A DNA stretch of 38,269 nt, from the NCBI GenBank assembly GCA_002359495.1, contig DENB01000082.1:1-38269 (forward strand), in the 5' to 3' direction. Below, one piece after another: positions 12,114 to 22,325 of the stretch. How positions within the stretch are numbered: the stretch's first letter is position 1; each line of letters starts with the position of its first letter. The notes below the pieces were generated by a model, which was given only the letters and a program-made list of their open reading frames with translations, was not told where the DNA came from and searched no databases. A program made the translations under genes and the position numbers. The DNA is from Enterobacteriaceae bacterium UBA2655. GTDB lineage: Bacteria > Pseudomonadota > Gammaproteobacteria > Enterobacterales > Enterobacteriaceae.

Positions 12114-12419
12114 TCAGGCGATTTTATCCGAAGAAACAATGATCTCTTGCAGGTTGTAAAGCGTAATCAGCGAACGCAGTTTATCGTTAATCCCATTAAA
12201 GCGCGGCGTTCTGCCCTGATCCCGCGCGATTTCACGCAGATGCACCAGCAGCGCCAAGCCCGCGGAATCGATGCGATCCAGCGCCGAGACGTCGATAATA
12301 TCCGCTTTAGCCATCACGCTTTCCCGCTGCTGCCATAGCGCCAGCAGCGTATCGCGATCCAGCTTGCCGCTCAGATGCAGAGTGTCGGCCTGCAGTTGCC
12401 AGCGTAACGGTTCAGTCAT
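12114..12419 (-). CDS. mlaB: STAS-domain subunit MlaB
   Basis: This 101-residue cytoplasmic STAS protein binds the ATPase MlaF and is needed for assembly and activity of the MlaFEDB phospholipid transporter. The STAS core ADIIDVSALDRIDSAGLALL includes the Asp-Ser-Ala-Gly turn. The start [10 protein letters not shown] at 12419 overlaps the mlaC stop by one base (TAATG), the usual coupling. The frame is open upstream, but that part lies inside mlaC. E. coli MlaB has 97 residues. Confidence 0.94.
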   Translation of the reverse strand: MTEPLRWQLQADTLHLSGKLDRDTLLALWQQRESVMAKADIIDVSALDRIDSAGLALLVHLREIARDQGRTPRFNGINDKLRSLITLYNLQEIIVSSDKIA

Positions 12420-13051
12420 TACTTCTGTTGATCCAGCGTAATGGGCTGCGCCGCATAGTTTTTCAGCTGCGCGGTTAAGCCGTCGATGCCTTTGGTGCGC
12501 AGCAGGTCGCTCCACTCGTTCTGCTTGGTGGTGATCATGCTGACCCCTTCCGCCACCATGTCGTAAGCCTGCCAGTCGCCGGTACGGCTGTTTTTACGCC
12601 ACTGGAAATCCAGGCGCACCGGCGGACGGCCGTTCGGGTCCAGAATCGTTACGCGGATAGCGATGATGTTGGCGTCGCCCAGCGGCTGTTTCGGCTGGAT
12701 CTGGTAAGTCTGCCCGTGATAGAGCGCCAGCGCCTGACCATAAGCCTGTGCCAGGTAGTCGCCGAAGGCGCTGAAGTAGGCGTCACGCTGCGCCGGCGTC
12801 GCGTCGCGGTAATAACGTCCCAGCACCAACGCGCCGGCGTATTTGATCTGCACGTAAGGCAGCAGCTCCTGACGCACGATCTGGCGCAGGTAATCAGGAT
12901 TCTGCTTGATCTTCGGCTGTTCGTTTTTCAGGCGCGTAAAGGTTTTCGCCGCCGCCTCGTTCATCAACTGGTAGGGATCGCTTTGATCCGCAGCGTTCGC
13001 GACCAGAGGCGCAATGGCCAACATGGCAATCATCATAAAACGTTTAAACAT
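12419..13051 (-). CDS. mlaC: Periplasmic phospholipid-binding protein MlaC
   Basis: This 210-residue protein with a cleavable signal peptide ([20 protein letters not shown], cleavage after residue 20) ferries phospholipids between outer-membrane MlaA and inner-membrane MlaFEDB. The conserved MlaC core includes [18 protein letters not shown] and [16 protein letters not shown]. Length and neighbours agree with E. coli MlaC (211). It is fourth in the mla operon. Confidence 0.95.
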   Translation of the reverse strand: MFKRFMMIAMLAIAPLVANAADQSDPYQLMNEAAAKTFTRLKNEQPKIKQNPDYLRQIVRQELLPYVQIKYAGALVLGRYYRDATPAQRDAYFSAFGDYLAQAYGQALALYHGQTYQIQPKQPLGDANIIAIRVTILDPNGRPPVRLDFQWRKNSRTGDWQAYDMVAEGVSMITTKQNEWSDLLRTKGIDGLTAQLKNYAAQPITLDQQK

Positions 13052-13064
13052 CGTGTTTTACCTC

Positions 13065-13601
13065 TCAGGGTTGTTCCGGTGCAGCAGGTGCGCTCTCCGC
13101 TCCCTGCGCTGGTTTGGACTCATTTCTTCCATCGCCGCTCTTATACAGGAACTGCCCGATCAGGTCTTCCAGTACTATCGCCGACTTGGTATCTCGCAAC
13201 GTATCGCCATCTTTCAACATAGCAGAACCTAAATCCGGATCGTCGAAACCGAGATTTAGCGCCAAAAATTGCTCGCCCAGCAGGCCCTGCGTACGGATCG
13301 CCAGCGAACTGGTATCCGGGATCTGATTCGCATAACGATCGCTGATCGCCATGGTGATGCGCGGCAAAAGCGTCTTCGGCTCCAGCTCGATGTCCGTTAC
13401 GCGGCCAATCACCACGCCGCCGATTTTTACCGGCGAGCTGGCTTTCAGACCGCCGATATTGTCGAAGGTGGCGTAAAGCTTCCAGGTCGGCTCAGTGCCG
13501 ACCGATTTCAGATCCGCTACGCGCAGACAGAGAAACAACACGGCGATCAGCGCCAGCAGGATAAAGACGCCTACCCAGATTTCGTTTTTTTTGCTTTGCA
13601 T
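13065..13601 (-). CDS. mlaD: MCE-domain subunit MlaD
   Basis: This 178-residue inner-membrane anchored protein has one N-terminal transmembrane helix (about 7-27) and one MCE domain (TFDNIGGLKASSPVKIGG). It forms a hexameric periplasmic ring with a hydrophobic pore, through which lipid passes between MlaC and MlaE. The family start MQSKKNEIWVG at 13601 is chosen over an upstream codon; it overlaps the end of mlaE by 4 bases rather than 11. The low-complexity tail rich in Ala, Glu and Pro is variable in the family. E. coli MlaD has 183 residues. Confidence 0.95.
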   Translation of the reverse strand: MQSKKNEIWVGVFILLALIAVLFLCLRVADLKSVGTEPTWKLYATFDNIGGLKASSPVKIGGVVIGRVTDIELEPKTLLPRITMAISDRYANQIPDTSSLAIRTQGLLGEQFLALNLGFDDPDLGSAMLKDGDTLRDTKSAIVLEDLIGQFLYKSGDGRNESKPAQGAESAPAAPEQP

Positions 13602-13605
13602 TGCA

Positions 13606-14388
13606 TTAATTCCCAAACATCAGTGCCGTCAGCACAAAATCCAAACCGAGTACCGCCAGCGAGGCATGCACCACGGTACGCGTTGTTGCCCGACTGATTC
13701 CTTCAGAAGTCGGAATGGCGTCGTAGCCATTAAACAGCGCAATCCAGGTGACCGTCACCGCGAAGACCGCGCTCTTGATGATGCAGTTGAGGATATCGGT
13801 GCTAAAATCTACCGCGTTCTGCATCGCCGACCAGAAAAAGCCGGGATCGATGCCTTTCCAGCTCACGCCGACCAGCGCGCCGCCGGCAATGCCCACCGCG
13901 GTAAAAATCAGCGCTAACAGCGGCATGCTGATAAAACCCGCCCAGAAACGCGGCGAAACCACGCGCCGCAGCGGATCCACCGCCATCATCTCCATGCTGG
14001 AGAGCTGCTCCGTGGCTTTCATCAGGCCGATCTCCGCCGTCAGCGCCGAACCGGCGCGGCCGGCGAACAGCAGCGCGGTCACCACCGGGCCCAGTTCGCG
14101 CAGCAGCGATAATGCCACCAGCATGCCGAGACTGGTTTCCGCGCTGTAGGTGGTCAGCACCAGATAGCCTTGCAGCCCAAGCACCATGCCGATAAACAGC
14201 CCAGAGACCACGATAATCAGAAGCGACAGTACGCCTACGCTGTAAAGCTGTTTCACCAGCAGCGGCGCATGTTTGCGAAAGGCAGGTTTGCCGATTAGCG
14301 CATGAAATAGCATCATTCCCGCGCGCCCGAACGAGGCGCAGGTTTCAATTCCCTGACGTCCCAATGACGCCAGCGCCTGTAACAACAT
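13606..14388 (-). CDS. mlaE: Phospholipid transporter permease MlaE
   Basis: This 260-residue membrane permease of the MlaFEDB complex has five to six hydrophobic segments. The conserved central block is [20 protein letters not shown], followed by [20 protein letters not shown], the coupling region that contacts MlaF. The ATG at 14388 gives the E. coli length; the TTG one codon upstream is a less likely start. The start lies 4 bases after the mlaF stop. Confidence 0.96.
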   Translation of the reverse strand: MLLQALASLGRQGIETCASFGRAGMMLFHALIGKPAFRKHAPLLVKQLYSVGVLSLLIIVVSGLFIGMVLGLQGYLVLTTYSAETSLGMLVALSLLRELGPVVTALLFAGRAGSALTAEIGLMKATEQLSSMEMMAVDPLRRVVSPRFWAGFISMPLLALIFTAVGIAGGALVGVSWKGIDPGFFWSAMQNAVDFSTDILNCIIKSAVFAVTVTWIALFNGYDAIPTSEGISRATTRTVVHASLAVLGLDFVLTALMFGN

Positions 14389-14392
14389 CAAT

Positions 14393-15211
14393 TTACCTTC
14401 TCCCTGAGCCGGTTAAATCGGCAAGATAATCGCCGGCTGCGAAACGAAACGGCACCGGGCCGTCCGCGTGGCCGTCGATAAACTGGCGCACGCGCGGATC
14501 GTCGTTTTTCCGCAGCTCCGGCGCGCTGCCCTGCGCAATGATCTTTTGCCCGGCTACGATATAGGCGTGATCGGCGATACTCAAGACTTCCGGCACGTCG
14601 TGCGAAACCACGATGCAGGTGACGCCCAGCGAATGATTGAGTTCGTCGATCAGTTTCACCAGCACGCCCATGGTGATCGGATCCTGGCCAACGAAAGGTT
14701 CGTCGAACATGATCAGATCGGGCTCCAGCGCAATGGCGCGCGCCAGCGCGACGCGTCGGGCCATGCCGCCGGAAAGTTCAGCCGGTTTTAACTGCGCCGC
14801 GCCGCGCAGGCCTACGGCCTCCAGCTTCATCATGACCGTGCTGTGCAGCAGCGGCGCCGGAAGATGCGTATGTTCGCGCAGCGGCCAGGCGACATTTTCA
14901 TAGACGGTTAAATCGGTAAAAAGCGCGCCGGATTGAAACAGCATGCTCATTTTTTTGCGCGCTTCGTACAGCTTCGAGCGCGACAGCGTGGGGATATTTT
15001 CGCCATGAAACCAGATTTCGCCGCGATCGGGCTGTAGCTGGCCGCCAATCAGGCGCAACAGCGTGGTTTTGCCAATGCCGGAAGGTCCCATAATGGCGGT
15101 CACTTTACCGGCGGGAACCGTCAGCGAAATATCATCGAAGATTTGGCGATCTCCGCGTGAGAAACTCACGCCACGAACCTCAACCAGATTCGTTTGCTGC
15201 TGGATCATCAT
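14393..15211 (-). CDS. mlaF: Phospholipid transporter ATPase MlaF
   Basis: This 272-residue ABC ATPase drives lipid transport to maintain outer-membrane asymmetry. Walker A is GPSGIGKTT (42-50), the signature is LSGGM (146-150), and Walker B is LIMFDEP with Glu171. The C-terminal tail [12 protein letters not shown] corresponds to the segment that docks into the neighbouring ATPase and MlaB in E. coli. There are tandem ATGs at 15211 and 15208, preceded by AGAGG. First gene of mlaFEDCB, divergent from yrbG. Confidence 0.96.
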   Translation of the reverse strand: MMIQQQTNLVEVRGVSFSRGDRQIFDDISLTVPAGKVTAIMGPSGIGKTTLLRLIGGQLQPDRGEIWFHGENIPTLSRSKLYEARKKMSMLFQSGALFTDLTVYENVAWPLREHTHLPAPLLHSTVMMKLEAVGLRGAAQLKPAELSGGMARRVALARAIALEPDLIMFDEPFVGQDPITMGVLVKLIDELNHSLGVTCIVVSHDVPEVLSIADHAYIVAGQKIIAQGSAPELRKNDDPRVRQFIDGHADGPVPFRFAAGDYLADLTGSGRR

Positions 15212-15436
15212 TACCTCTTATGCGGATCGGACGTATTCGCGATCGGGTGATGGTAGCCTGATCCCGCGTAATGCACGATAGTTTTACAGAAACTTACTGC
15301 TCAGTTGTGGCGAAAACGGTCATAAAATTTACTTTTGCCTCTCAGACGGTCAAAATCAGCGGCTGTTTGTTTATCCGGAATTCGAAGCCCTGTCAGCGCA
15401 TCGCGTTTGGCGAGGCTACCCACGCAAGGATTTTTC

Positions 15437-16417
15437 ATGTTCGTCGCTACCGCGATGTTGATCATCGGTCTGATTTTACTTGCTTATGGAGCCGATCGTC
15501 TGGTGTTCAGCGCGTCGATTTTATGTCGTTCGCTCGGCATGCCGCCGCTGATTATCGGCATGACGGTAGTCAGCATCGGCACATCGCTGCCAGAGATTAT
15601 TCTCTCCTTTTCCGCTGCGCAACATGGCCAGATGGATTTGGCGGTAGGGACGGCGCTGGGTTCGAACATCACGAACATATTGTTGATTCTCGGCGGCGCC
15701 GCGCTGCTGCATCCGCTGACGGTGCACTCGAACCTGATCCGCCGTGAGCTGCCGTTGATGCTGCTGGTCTCGTTATTGAGCGGCATCATGCTGTTTGATA
15801 ATCATCTTAGTCGACTTGATGGATTTGGCCTGCTCGCCATCGCCGCCCTCTATCTGCTGGTGGTTATCCGCATCGCGCGCCGCGCCGAACGCGACAATAA
15901 CGATACCCTGACGCGCGAGCAGCTGGCGGAGCTGCCGCGCGAAGAGGCGGGCAATACCGTCGCCTTTCTCTGGCTGGCGGTGGCGCTGCTGATTATGCCG
16001 ATTTCGACGCGTATGGTGATCGATAACGCCACGGTGCTCGCCGATTACTTCGGCGTCAGCGAGCTGGTGCTGGGCCTGACGCTTATCGCCGTCGGCACCA
16101 GCCTGCCGGAACTCGCCACCGTTATCGCCGGCGCACTAAAAGGCGAGGATGATATCGCTATCGGCAATCTGATCGGCGCCAACATTTATAATATTGCCAT
16201 TGTGCTCGGTCTGCCGGCGCTGCTGCATCCCGCCAGCATCGATCTTCACGCCTTCGCGCGCGATTACTGGGTCATGCTGGGCGTCAGCGCGCTGTTTGCG
16301 CTTATCTGCCTGCAGCGACGCCGACGCATCGGCCGCGCCGCAGGCAGCATTTTACTGTGTGGATTTATCGTGTGGGTGACGCTGCTCTGGCTGCACCCTG
16401 CGTTTATCGATGGATAA
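15437..16417 (+). CDS. yrbG: Calcium/sodium antiporter family protein YrbG
   Basis: This 326-residue inner-membrane protein of the CaCA (NCX-like) superfamily has the internal duplication typical of the family: two alpha-repeat motifs, GMTVVSIGTSLPEI near residue 46 and GLTLIAVGTSLPEL in the second half. The SNITNILLILG and ANIYNIAIVLGLP segments complete the ion-binding sites. About ten transmembrane segments are visible, with a charged cytoplasmic loop in the middle (RRAERDNNDTLTREQ). The frame is open upstream, but the ATG at 15437 has AAGGA six bases before it and gives the E. coli length (325). The physiological ion is not certain even in E. coli. Confidence 0.94.
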   Translation: MFVATAMLIIGLILLAYGADRLVFSASILCRSLGMPPLIIGMTVVSIGTSLPEIILSFSAAQHGQMDLAVGTALGSNITNILLILGGAALLHPLTVHSNLIRRELPLMLLVSLLSGIMLFDNHLSRLDGFGLLAIAALYLLVVIRIARRAERDNNDTLTREQLAELPREEAGNTVAFLWLAVALLIMPISTRMVIDNATVLADYFGVSELVLGLTLIAVGTSLPELATVIAGALKGEDDIAIGNLIGANIYNIAIVLGLPALLHPASIDLHAFARDYWVMLGVSALFALICLQRRRRIGRAAGSILLCGFIVWVTLLWLHPAFIDG

Positions 16418-16432
16418 AAGGACACGCTTGCC

Positions 16433-17419
16433 ATGTCATATCACGTACCAACTCCGGGTTTCGATTTTCAGCAGGCTGGAAAAGAGGTGCTGCGCATTGA
16501 ACGCGAAGGGCTGGAACAACTCGACCAATATATCAACGACGATTTCACCCGCGCCTGCGAAATGATTTTTGCCTGTCAGGGCAAAGTGGTGGTGATGGGC
16601 ATGGGAAAATCGGGCCACATTGGTAAAAAAATGGCCGCTACTTTCGCCAGCACCGGCACGCCCGCTTTTTTTGTCCATCCCGGCGAGGCGAGCCACGGCG
16701 ACCTCGGCATGGTCGGCGCCAACGACGTGGTGATCGCCATCTCCAACAGCGGAGAGTCGAATGAGATTCTGGCGCTGATTCCGGTGCTGAAACGTCTTAA
16801 GGTTCGTCTGATTTGCATGACCAGCCGCGCCGAGAGCGCCATGGGTCGCGTGGCGGATGTTCATCTGAGCGTCAAGGTGCCGCTGGAGGCCTGTCCGCTG
16901 GGCCTGGCGCCGACCTCCAGCACCACCGCCACGCTGGTGATGGGCGATGCGCTGGCCGTCGCGCTGCTGAAAGCGCGCGGTTTTACCGTGGAGGATTTCG
17001 CCCTCTCGCACCCCGGCGGCGCGCTGGGACGCAAGCTGCTGCTGCATGTCAGCGATATTATGCACAGCGGCGACGAGATCCCGCACGTGACGCGTGACGC
17101 TTCGCTGCGCGACGCGCTGCTGGAAATCACGCGCAAAAATCTCGGTATGACGGTTATCGTCGACGATTTAATGAAAATCGAAGGCATTTTCACCGACGGC
17201 GACTTACGCCGCGTGTTCGATATGGGCGTCCATTTCCAGACGGCGTCGATCGCCGAAGTGATGACGCCGGGCGGCATTCGCGTACGGCCCAATATGCTGG
17301 CCGTCGACGCGCTGAACCTGATGCAAAACAAAAACATCACTGCGCTGCTGGTAGCCGATGACGATCGTTTGCTGGGTGTGGTACATATGCATGACATGCT
17401 GCGCGCAGGCGTAGTCTGA
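16433..17419 (+). CDS. kdsD: D-arabinose 5-phosphate isomerase KdsD
   Basis: This 328-residue enzyme interconverts ribulose 5-phosphate and arabinose 5-phosphate, the first step of Kdo synthesis for LPS. An N-terminal SIS sugar-phosphate domain (GMGKSGHIGKK, 56-66) carries His88 and His193 (LSHPGGALGR), both catalytically important in the family. Two CBS domains follow from about 207 to the end. It has the same length as E. coli KdsD and lies directly upstream of kdsC. Confidence 0.97.
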   Translation: MSYHVPTPGFDFQQAGKEVLRIEREGLEQLDQYINDDFTRACEMIFACQGKVVVMGMGKSGHIGKKMAATFASTGTPAFFVHPGEASHGDLGMVGANDVVIAISNSGESNEILALIPVLKRLKVRLICMTSRAESAMGRVADVHLSVKVPLEACPLGLAPTSSTTATLVMGDALAVALLKARGFTVEDFALSHPGGALGRKLLLHVSDIMHSGDEIPHVTRDASLRDALLEITRKNLGMTVIVDDLMKIEGIFTDGDLRRVFDMGVHFQTASIAEVMTPGGIRVRPNMLAVDALNLMQNKNITALLVADDDRLLGVVHMHDMLRAGVV

Positions 17420-17432
17420 ACAGGAACAAACA

Positions 17433-17996
17433 ATGAGCGGAACATTAACCGTTGAGACCTGCTACGGTCCCGTTAGCGCTGAGGTCATGGCGCGCGCCAG
17501 TAAAATTCGTCTGCTGATTTGCGACGTCGACGGCGTGATGTCGGACGGCGTGATTTATATGGGCAACAGCGGCGAAGAGCTGAAGGCCTTCAACGTGCGC
17601 GACGGCTACGGCATTCGCTGCCTGCTGACCTCGGAAGTCGAAGTGGCTATCATAACCGGCCGCAACGCCAGGCTGCTGGAGGACCGTTGCAAGACCCTGG
17701 GCATTACGCATCTTTACCAGGGACAATCGGATAAGCTTTTGGCCTTCCGGGAACTTCTGGATAAACTGTCGTTAACTGCAGATGAAGTGGCCTACATCGG
17801 CGACGACCTGATCGACTGGCCGGTCATGGCTCAGGTCGGCCTGAGCGTCGCGGTGGCGGATGCCCATCCGGTCCTGCTGCCGCGCGCGCGCTACGTGACC
17901 CGCATCGCCGGTGGACGCGGCGCGGTTCGCGAGATCTGCGATCTGATTTTACTGGCTCAGAACAAATTCGAGGATGCCAAAGGGCAATCGGTATGA
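17433..17996 (+). CDS. kdsC: Kdo 8-phosphate phosphatase KdsC
   Basis: This 187-residue HAD-superfamily phosphatase hydrolyses Kdo 8-phosphate to Kdo. The nucleophile Asp31 and Asp33 sit in CDVDGVMSDG. Other HAD blocks are TGRNARLLEDR and YIGDDLIDWPVM. The small C0-type size (E. coli 188) fits a tetrameric enzyme without a large cap. Its stop overlaps the lptC start (ATGA). Confidence 0.96.
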   Translation: MSGTLTVETCYGPVSAEVMARASKIRLLICDVDGVMSDGVIYMGNSGEELKAFNVRDGYGIRCLLTSEVEVAIITGRNARLLEDRCKTLGITHLYQGQSDKLLAFRELLDKLSLTADEVAYIGDDLIDWPVMAQVGLSVAVADAHPVLLPRARYVTRIAGGRGAVREICDLILLAQNKFEDAKGQSV

Positions 17997-18571
17997 GTAA
18001 AAGCAGGCGTTGGATAACGCTGATTCTGGCATTGATTGCCCTGGTATTAATTGGCTGGAACTTAACCGGTCAGGATGAGACGTTATCGCCTCTCGCCCGC
18101 AACGATCAGGAACCCACTTACACCAGCGCGAATTCCAATACGGTGGTGTATAACCCGGAAGGCGCGCTGGCCTATAAGCTGGTTTCGGAGAAAGTGACCT
18201 ATTTTTCTGCGGATGCTGTGAGCTGGTTCGATAATCCGGTGATGACCACCTACGACGAAAACAAGGTGCCGACTTGGTCGGTGCGCGCCGATAAAGCGAA
18301 GCTGACGAACGATCGTATGCTTTACCTGTACGGGCACGTAGAGGTGAATACGCTGACGCAAGATTCGCAGCTTGAGCGGATCAAAACGGACAACGCGCAA
18401 GTTAATCTTGTTACGCAGGACGTGACTTCTGACGATCAGGTCACGCTTTACGGCCGCAGTTTTAACTCCACCGGCATGAAAATGCGCGGCAATTTACGAA
18501 CCAAGAATGCCGAGTTAATCGAAAAGGTTAAAACCTATTATGAAATCCAAAATGAACAAACCCAGCCTTAA
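17993..18571 (+). CDS. lptC: LPS transport protein LptC
   Basis: This 192-residue bitopic inner-membrane protein has one N-terminal helix (about 6-24, ITLILALIALVLIGW) and a periplasmic beta-jellyroll. It receives LPS from LptB2FG and passes it to LptA. The fold region TYDENKVPTWSVRADKAKL is characteristic. The last 32 bases overlap the lptA start, the same overlap as in E. coli. Confidence 0.95.
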   Translation: MSKSRRWITLILALIALVLIGWNLTGQDETLSPLARNDQEPTYTSANSNTVVYNPEGALAYKLVSEKVTYFSADAVSWFDNPVMTTYDENKVPTWSVRADKAKLTNDRMLYLYGHVEVNTLTQDSQLERIKTDNAQVNLVTQDVTSDDQVTLYGRSFNSTGMKMRGNLRTKNAELIEKVKTYYEIQNEQTQP

Positions 18572-19091
18572 GCTCCTGCTGATCGGCGCGTTGTTTAGCA
18601 GCATGCCGGCGCTGGCTGTTACCGGTGACTCGGATAAGCCCGTCAATATCGATTCGGAAAATCAGGCGCTGGATTTACAGGGCAACGTTGCTACCTTTAC
18701 CGGTAACGTCATCGTGACGCAGGGGACGATAAAAATCACTGCGGATAAGGTGGTGGTGACGCGTCCGGGCGGCGACAGCAATAAAACCATCGTCGACGCC
18801 TGGGGCAACCCGGCCACCTTTTACCAGATGCAGGACAGTGGCAAGCCGGTACAGGGGCACGCGGGCAAACTGCATTACGAACTGGCGAAAGATTTTATCG
18901 AGCTGACCAGCAACGCCTATATCGAACAGCTGGACAGCAACATCAAGGGCGACCGCATCACCTATCTGGTGAAAGAGCAGAAGATGCAGGCTTACAGCCA
19001 GGGTCAGAGCAAGCGCGTGACCACCGTGCTGATGCCGTCGCAGCTGCAGGATAAAAACGGTTCGTCCAACAGCCAAAAGAAGAGTAACTGA
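18540..19091 (+). CDS. lptA: LPS periplasmic bridge protein LptA
   Basis: This 183-residue periplasmic protein oligomerises into the beta-jellyroll bridge between LptC and the outer-membrane LptD. A signal peptide ends at about SMPALA (residue 26). The block [17 protein letters not shown] and the late [19 protein letters not shown] are conserved. The Lys/Ser/Asn-rich C-terminus is normal for LptA. It is followed after 5 bases by lptB. Confidence 0.96.
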   Translation: MKSKMNKPSLKLLLIGALFSSMPALAVTGDSDKPVNIDSENQALDLQGNVATFTGNVIVTQGTIKITADKVVVTRPGGDSNKTIVDAWGNPATFYQMQDSGKPVQGHAGKLHYELAKDFIELTSNAYIEQLDSNIKGDRITYLVKEQKMQAYSQGQSKRVTTVLMPSQLQDKNGSSNSQKKSN

Positions 19092-19096
19092 TTCCT

Positions 19097-19822
19097 ATGG
19101 CCACTTTAATCGCAGAAAATCTGGCGAAGGCGTATAAAGGCCGTCGCGTGGTGGAAGATGTCAGCCTGCAGGTGAAATCCGGCGAGATCGTCGGCCTGCT
19201 GGGCCCCAACGGCGCCGGCAAGACCACCACGTTTTACATGGTGGTCGGCATTGTTCCACGCGACGCGGGTCGCATTGTTATCGACGATGAAGATATCAGC
19301 ATTCTGCCGCTGCATGCGCGCGCCCGTCGCGGCATCGGCTATCTGCCGCAGGAAGCCTCGATTTTTCGTCGTCTGAGCGTCTACGATAACCTGATGGCCG
19401 TGCTGCAGGTGCGCGACGATTTGACGGAAGAGCAGCGTCAGGATCGCGCCAATGAGCTGATGGAGGAGTTTCACATCGAGCATCTGCGCGACAGCATGGG
19501 CCAGGCGCTTTCCGGCGGCGAACGTCGCCGCGTGGAGATCGCCCGCGCGCTGGCGGCTAATCCGAAATTCATTCTGCTCGATGAGCCTTTCGCAGGCGTC
19601 GACCCGATCTCCGTCATCGATATCAAAAAGATTATCGAACACCTGCGCGACAGCGGTCTCGGCGTGCTGATCACCGACCATAACGTGCGTGAAACCCTGG
19701 CCGTGTGCGAGCGCGCCTACATTGTCAGCCAGGGGCACCTGATCGCCCACGGCACGCCCGGCGAGATCCTTGCCAATGAACAAGTTAAGCGCGTTTATTT
19801 GGGTGAAGAGTTCAGACTCTGA
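19097..19822 (+). CDS. lptB: LPS export ATPase LptB
   Basis: This 241-residue ABC ATPase powers LPS extraction by LptB2FG. Walker A is GPNGAGKT (36-43), the signature is LSGGE (138-142), Walker B has Glu163 ([12 protein letters not shown]), and the switch is His195 (ITDHNVRET). The length equals E. coli LptB. rpoN begins 48 bases later, so partial co-transcription is likely. Confidence 0.97.
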   Translation: MATLIAENLAKAYKGRRVVEDVSLQVKSGEIVGLLGPNGAGKTTTFYMVVGIVPRDAGRIVIDDEDISILPLHARARRGIGYLPQEASIFRRLSVYDNLMAVLQVRDDLTEEQRQDRANELMEEFHIEHLRDSMGQALSGGERRRVEIARALAANPKFILLDEPFAGVDPISVIDIKKIIEHLRDSGLGVLITDHNVRETLAVCERAYIVSQGHLIAHGTPGEILANEQVKRVYLGEEFRL

Positions 19823-19870
19823 TAAGGTGTCGTTAACCATGAAGTTTGCTTAGGAAATTCAATCCTGATT

Positions 19871-21304
19871 ATGAAGCAAGGTTTGCAACTCAGGCTCAGC
19901 CAACAGCTGGCGATGACCCCTCAGTTGCAGCAGGCGATTCGCTTGTTGCAACTTTCCACGCTTGAGCTCCAGCAGGAGCTTCAACTGGCGCTGGAAAGCA
20001 ACCCGCTGCTTGAACAGGCGGAACTTCATGACGAAGTGGACGCGCGCGAATATCAGGAGAGTGAAGCGCTGGACACCCGGGAAGCGCTAGAGCAGAAAGA
20101 TATGCCTGAAGAGCTGCCTCTGGATGCGACCTGGGATGAAATTTACACCGCAGGCACCCCCTCCGGCACCGGCACCGACTATCAGGACGACGAGCTGCCG
20201 GTCTATCAGGGCGAAACGACCCAGTCGCTGCAGGATTACCTGATGTGGCAAGTGGAGCTGACCCCCTTTACCGACACCGATCGCGCTATTGCGACCTCCA
20301 TCGTCGACGCCATTGACGACACCGGCTATCTGACGGTCTCGCTGGAGGATATTCGCGACAGCATCGGCAGCGAAGAGCTGGCGCTGGACGAAGTCGAAGC
20401 GGTGCTGAAACGCATCCAGCGCTTCGACCCGATCGGCGTAGGCGCGCGCGATTTGCGCGACTGTCTGCTGGTGCAGCTGTCGCAATATCCCGCGGATACG
20501 CCGATGCTGGCGGAAGCGCGGCTAATCGTCGGCGAACATCTGGATCTGCTGGCGAACCATGACTTTCGCAGCCTGATGCGCGTCACGCGTCTGAAGGAAG
20601 AGGTGTTGAAAAACGCCATGCTGCTGATCCAGTCGCTGGATCCGCGTCCGGGCCAGTCGGTGAACACCGGCGAACCGGAATATGTGATCCCGGACGTGTT
20701 GGTGCGCAAAGTCGGCACGCGCTGGACGGTGGAGCTGAACGCCGACAGCGTGCCGCGCCTGCGCATTAACCAGCGTTACGCCGCCATGAGCGGCACCACG
20801 CGCAACGACAGCGACAATCAGTTTATTCGCAGCAATTTGCAGGAAGCGAAATGGCTGATAAAAAGCCTGGAGAGCCGCAACGATACCTTGCTGAAAGTGA
20901 CGCGCTGCATCGTGGAGCAGCAGCAGGCTTTTTTTGAGCAGGGCGAAGAGTTTATGCGTCCGATGGTGCTGGCGGATATCGCTCAGGCGGTGGATATGCA
21001 TGAATCGACGATCTCCCGCGTCACCACGCAAAAGTATTTACACAGCCCGCGCGGCATTTTTGAATTGAAATATTTTTTCTCCAGCCACGTTAACACCGAA
21101 AGCGGCGGCGAAGCCTCCTCGACGGCGATTCGCGCGCTGGTGAAGAAATTAATCTCAGCGGAGAATCCCGCTAAACCCTTGAGCGACAGCAAGCTGACCT
21201 CCATGTTATCTGAACAGGGAATTATGGTGGCCCGGCGTACCGTCGCTAAATATCGTGAGTCTTTATCTATCCCGCCATCGAACCAGCGTAAACAATTGGT
21301 TTGA
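19871..21304 (+). CDS. rpoN: RNA polymerase sigma-54 factor RpoN
   Basis: This 477-residue sigma-54 recognises -24/-12 promoters opened by AAA+ activators such as NtrC. The glutamine- and leucine-rich region I ([20 protein letters not shown]) binds activator. An acidic region II follows. The core-binding and DNA-binding region III ends with the RpoN box [10 protein letters not shown] (454-463), at the same position as in E. coli. The length is identical to E. coli RpoN. Confidence 0.97.
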   Translation: MKQGLQLRLSQQLAMTPQLQQAIRLLQLSTLELQQELQLALESNPLLEQAELHDEVDAREYQESEALDTREALEQKDMPEELPLDATWDEIYTAGTPSGTGTDYQDDELPVYQGETTQSLQDYLMWQVELTPFTDTDRAIATSIVDAIDDTGYLTVSLEDIRDSIGSEELALDEVEAVLKRIQRFDPIGVGARDLRDCLLVQLSQYPADTPMLAEARLIVGEHLDLLANHDFRSLMRVTRLKEEVLKNAMLLIQSLDPRPGQSVNTGEPEYVIPDVLVRKVGTRWTVELNADSVPRLRINQRYAAMSGTTRNDSDNQFIRSNLQEAKWLIKSLESRNDTLLKVTRCIVEQQQAFFEQGEEFMRPMVLADIAQAVDMHESTISRVTTQKYLHSPRGIFELKYFFSSHVNTESGGEASSTAIRALVKKLISAENPAKPLSDSKLTSMLSEQGIMVARRTVAKYRESLSIPPSNQRKQLV

Positions 21305-21325
21305 CAGAACTGAGAAGGAAGACCT

Positions 21326-21613
21326 ATGCAGCTAAATATCACTGGGCAACACGTTGAAATCACCGATCCGTTGCGTGATTTCGTCAACAACAAATTTGCC
21401 AAACTGGAACAGTATTTCGACCGAATAAATCAGGTTTATATTGTTCTGAAGGTGGAGAGGGTCATGCAGGTGGCGGAAGCGACGCTACATGTCAACGGCG
21501 GCGAGCTGCACGCCACGTCGGAAGCGGAAGATATGTATGCGGCCATCGACGGATTGATCGATAAACTCTCCCGTCAGTTGACGCGACATAAAGACAAACT
21601 GAAACAACACTAA
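21326..21613 (+). CDS. hpf: Ribosome hibernation promoting factor HPF (short form)
   Basis: This 95-residue protein is a short HPF/YfiA-family member that binds the 30S subunit in stationary phase and, with RMF, favours 100S dimers. The conserved sequence MQLNITGQHVEITDPLRDFV opens the beta-alpha-beta fold. Its position between rpoN and ptsN is conserved. GAAGGAAG precedes the ATG. Confidence 0.96.
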   Translation: MQLNITGQHVEITDPLRDFVNNKFAKLEQYFDRINQVYIVLKVERVMQVAEATLHVNGGELHATSEAEDMYAAIDGLIDKLSRQLTRHKDKLKQH

Positions 21614-21666
21614 CCTTCACGCTTGCACACAGGCCCGCCGTCGCGGCTGGGCCTGGCTGACAGGAT

Positions 21667-21690
21667 GGGGCGCGTTAACCGCCCCGTTTT
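21667..21690 (+). terminator. Possible attenuator between hpf and ptsN
   Basis: The stem GGGGCG/CGCCCC with a 7-base loop is followed by GTTTT, 54 bases after hpf. The stem is short and the T tract brief, so it may only attenuate readthrough into ptsN. Confidence 0.45.
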
Positions 21691-21785
21691 GCCATTTGTG
21701 CAAGCGCCAACAGGGCTTTGCTTTTCCTGCCATAAGGCGCGTAAAGTGGAGGCACCTGCGGCCTGATGAACATGCAAGTGAAACG

Positions 21786-22271
21786 ATGATGAACAACGAT
21801 CTGACACTGGAACTGAGCACAGTATTAACGCCGGACTGTACGCGCAGCGGCGTACACTGCCAGAGTAAAAAACGCGCGCTGGAAATTATCAGCGAACTGG
21901 CAGCAAAACAGCTCAACCTGCCTCATCAGACAATATTTGAAGCGATCCTGACCCGCGAGCGCATGGGAAGCACCGGCATCGGCAACGGCATCGCGATCCC
22001 TCATGGCAAGCTGGAAGAAGATACGCTGCGCGCCGTAGGCGTTTTTATCAGCCTCGATCAGCCTATCGCCTTCGACGCGGTGGACAATCAGCCCGTCGAT
22101 CTGCTTTTCGCCTTGCTGGTTCCTGCCGATCAGTGCAAAACCCATCTGCACACGCTGTCGCTGGTGGCGAAACGTCTGGCGGATAAAACGGTTTGCCGTC
22201 GCCTGCGCGCCGCACAAAATGATGAGGAGCTTTACGAAATCATCACCGAAGCTCAGGAAGAACATCCTTAA
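21786..22271 (+). CDS. ptsN: Nitrogen PTS enzyme IIA(Ntr) PtsN
   Basis: This 161-residue EIIA-type protein accepts phosphate from Npr and regulates potassium transport and other targets. The phosphorylation site His73 lies in GIGNGIAIPHGKLEED. With the start MMNNDLTLELS at 21786, residue numbering agrees with E. coli PtsN; the second ATG at 21789 is an alternative. There is no strong Shine-Dalgarno before either (AAGTGAAACG), so the start is less certain than the gene. Confidence 0.95.
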   Translation: MMNNDLTLELSTVLTPDCTRSGVHCQSKKRALEIISELAAKQLNLPHQTIFEAILTRERMGSTGIGNGIAIPHGKLEEDTLRAVGVFISLDQPIAFDAVDNQPVDLLFALLVPADQCKTHLHTLSLVAKRLADKTVCRRLRAAQNDEELYEIITEAQEEHP

Positions 22272-22325
22272 GCGCAATGCATTTTTACCGGCGCCCGCCG
22301 CCGGTTTAAAACGGGAGAAGAGGTC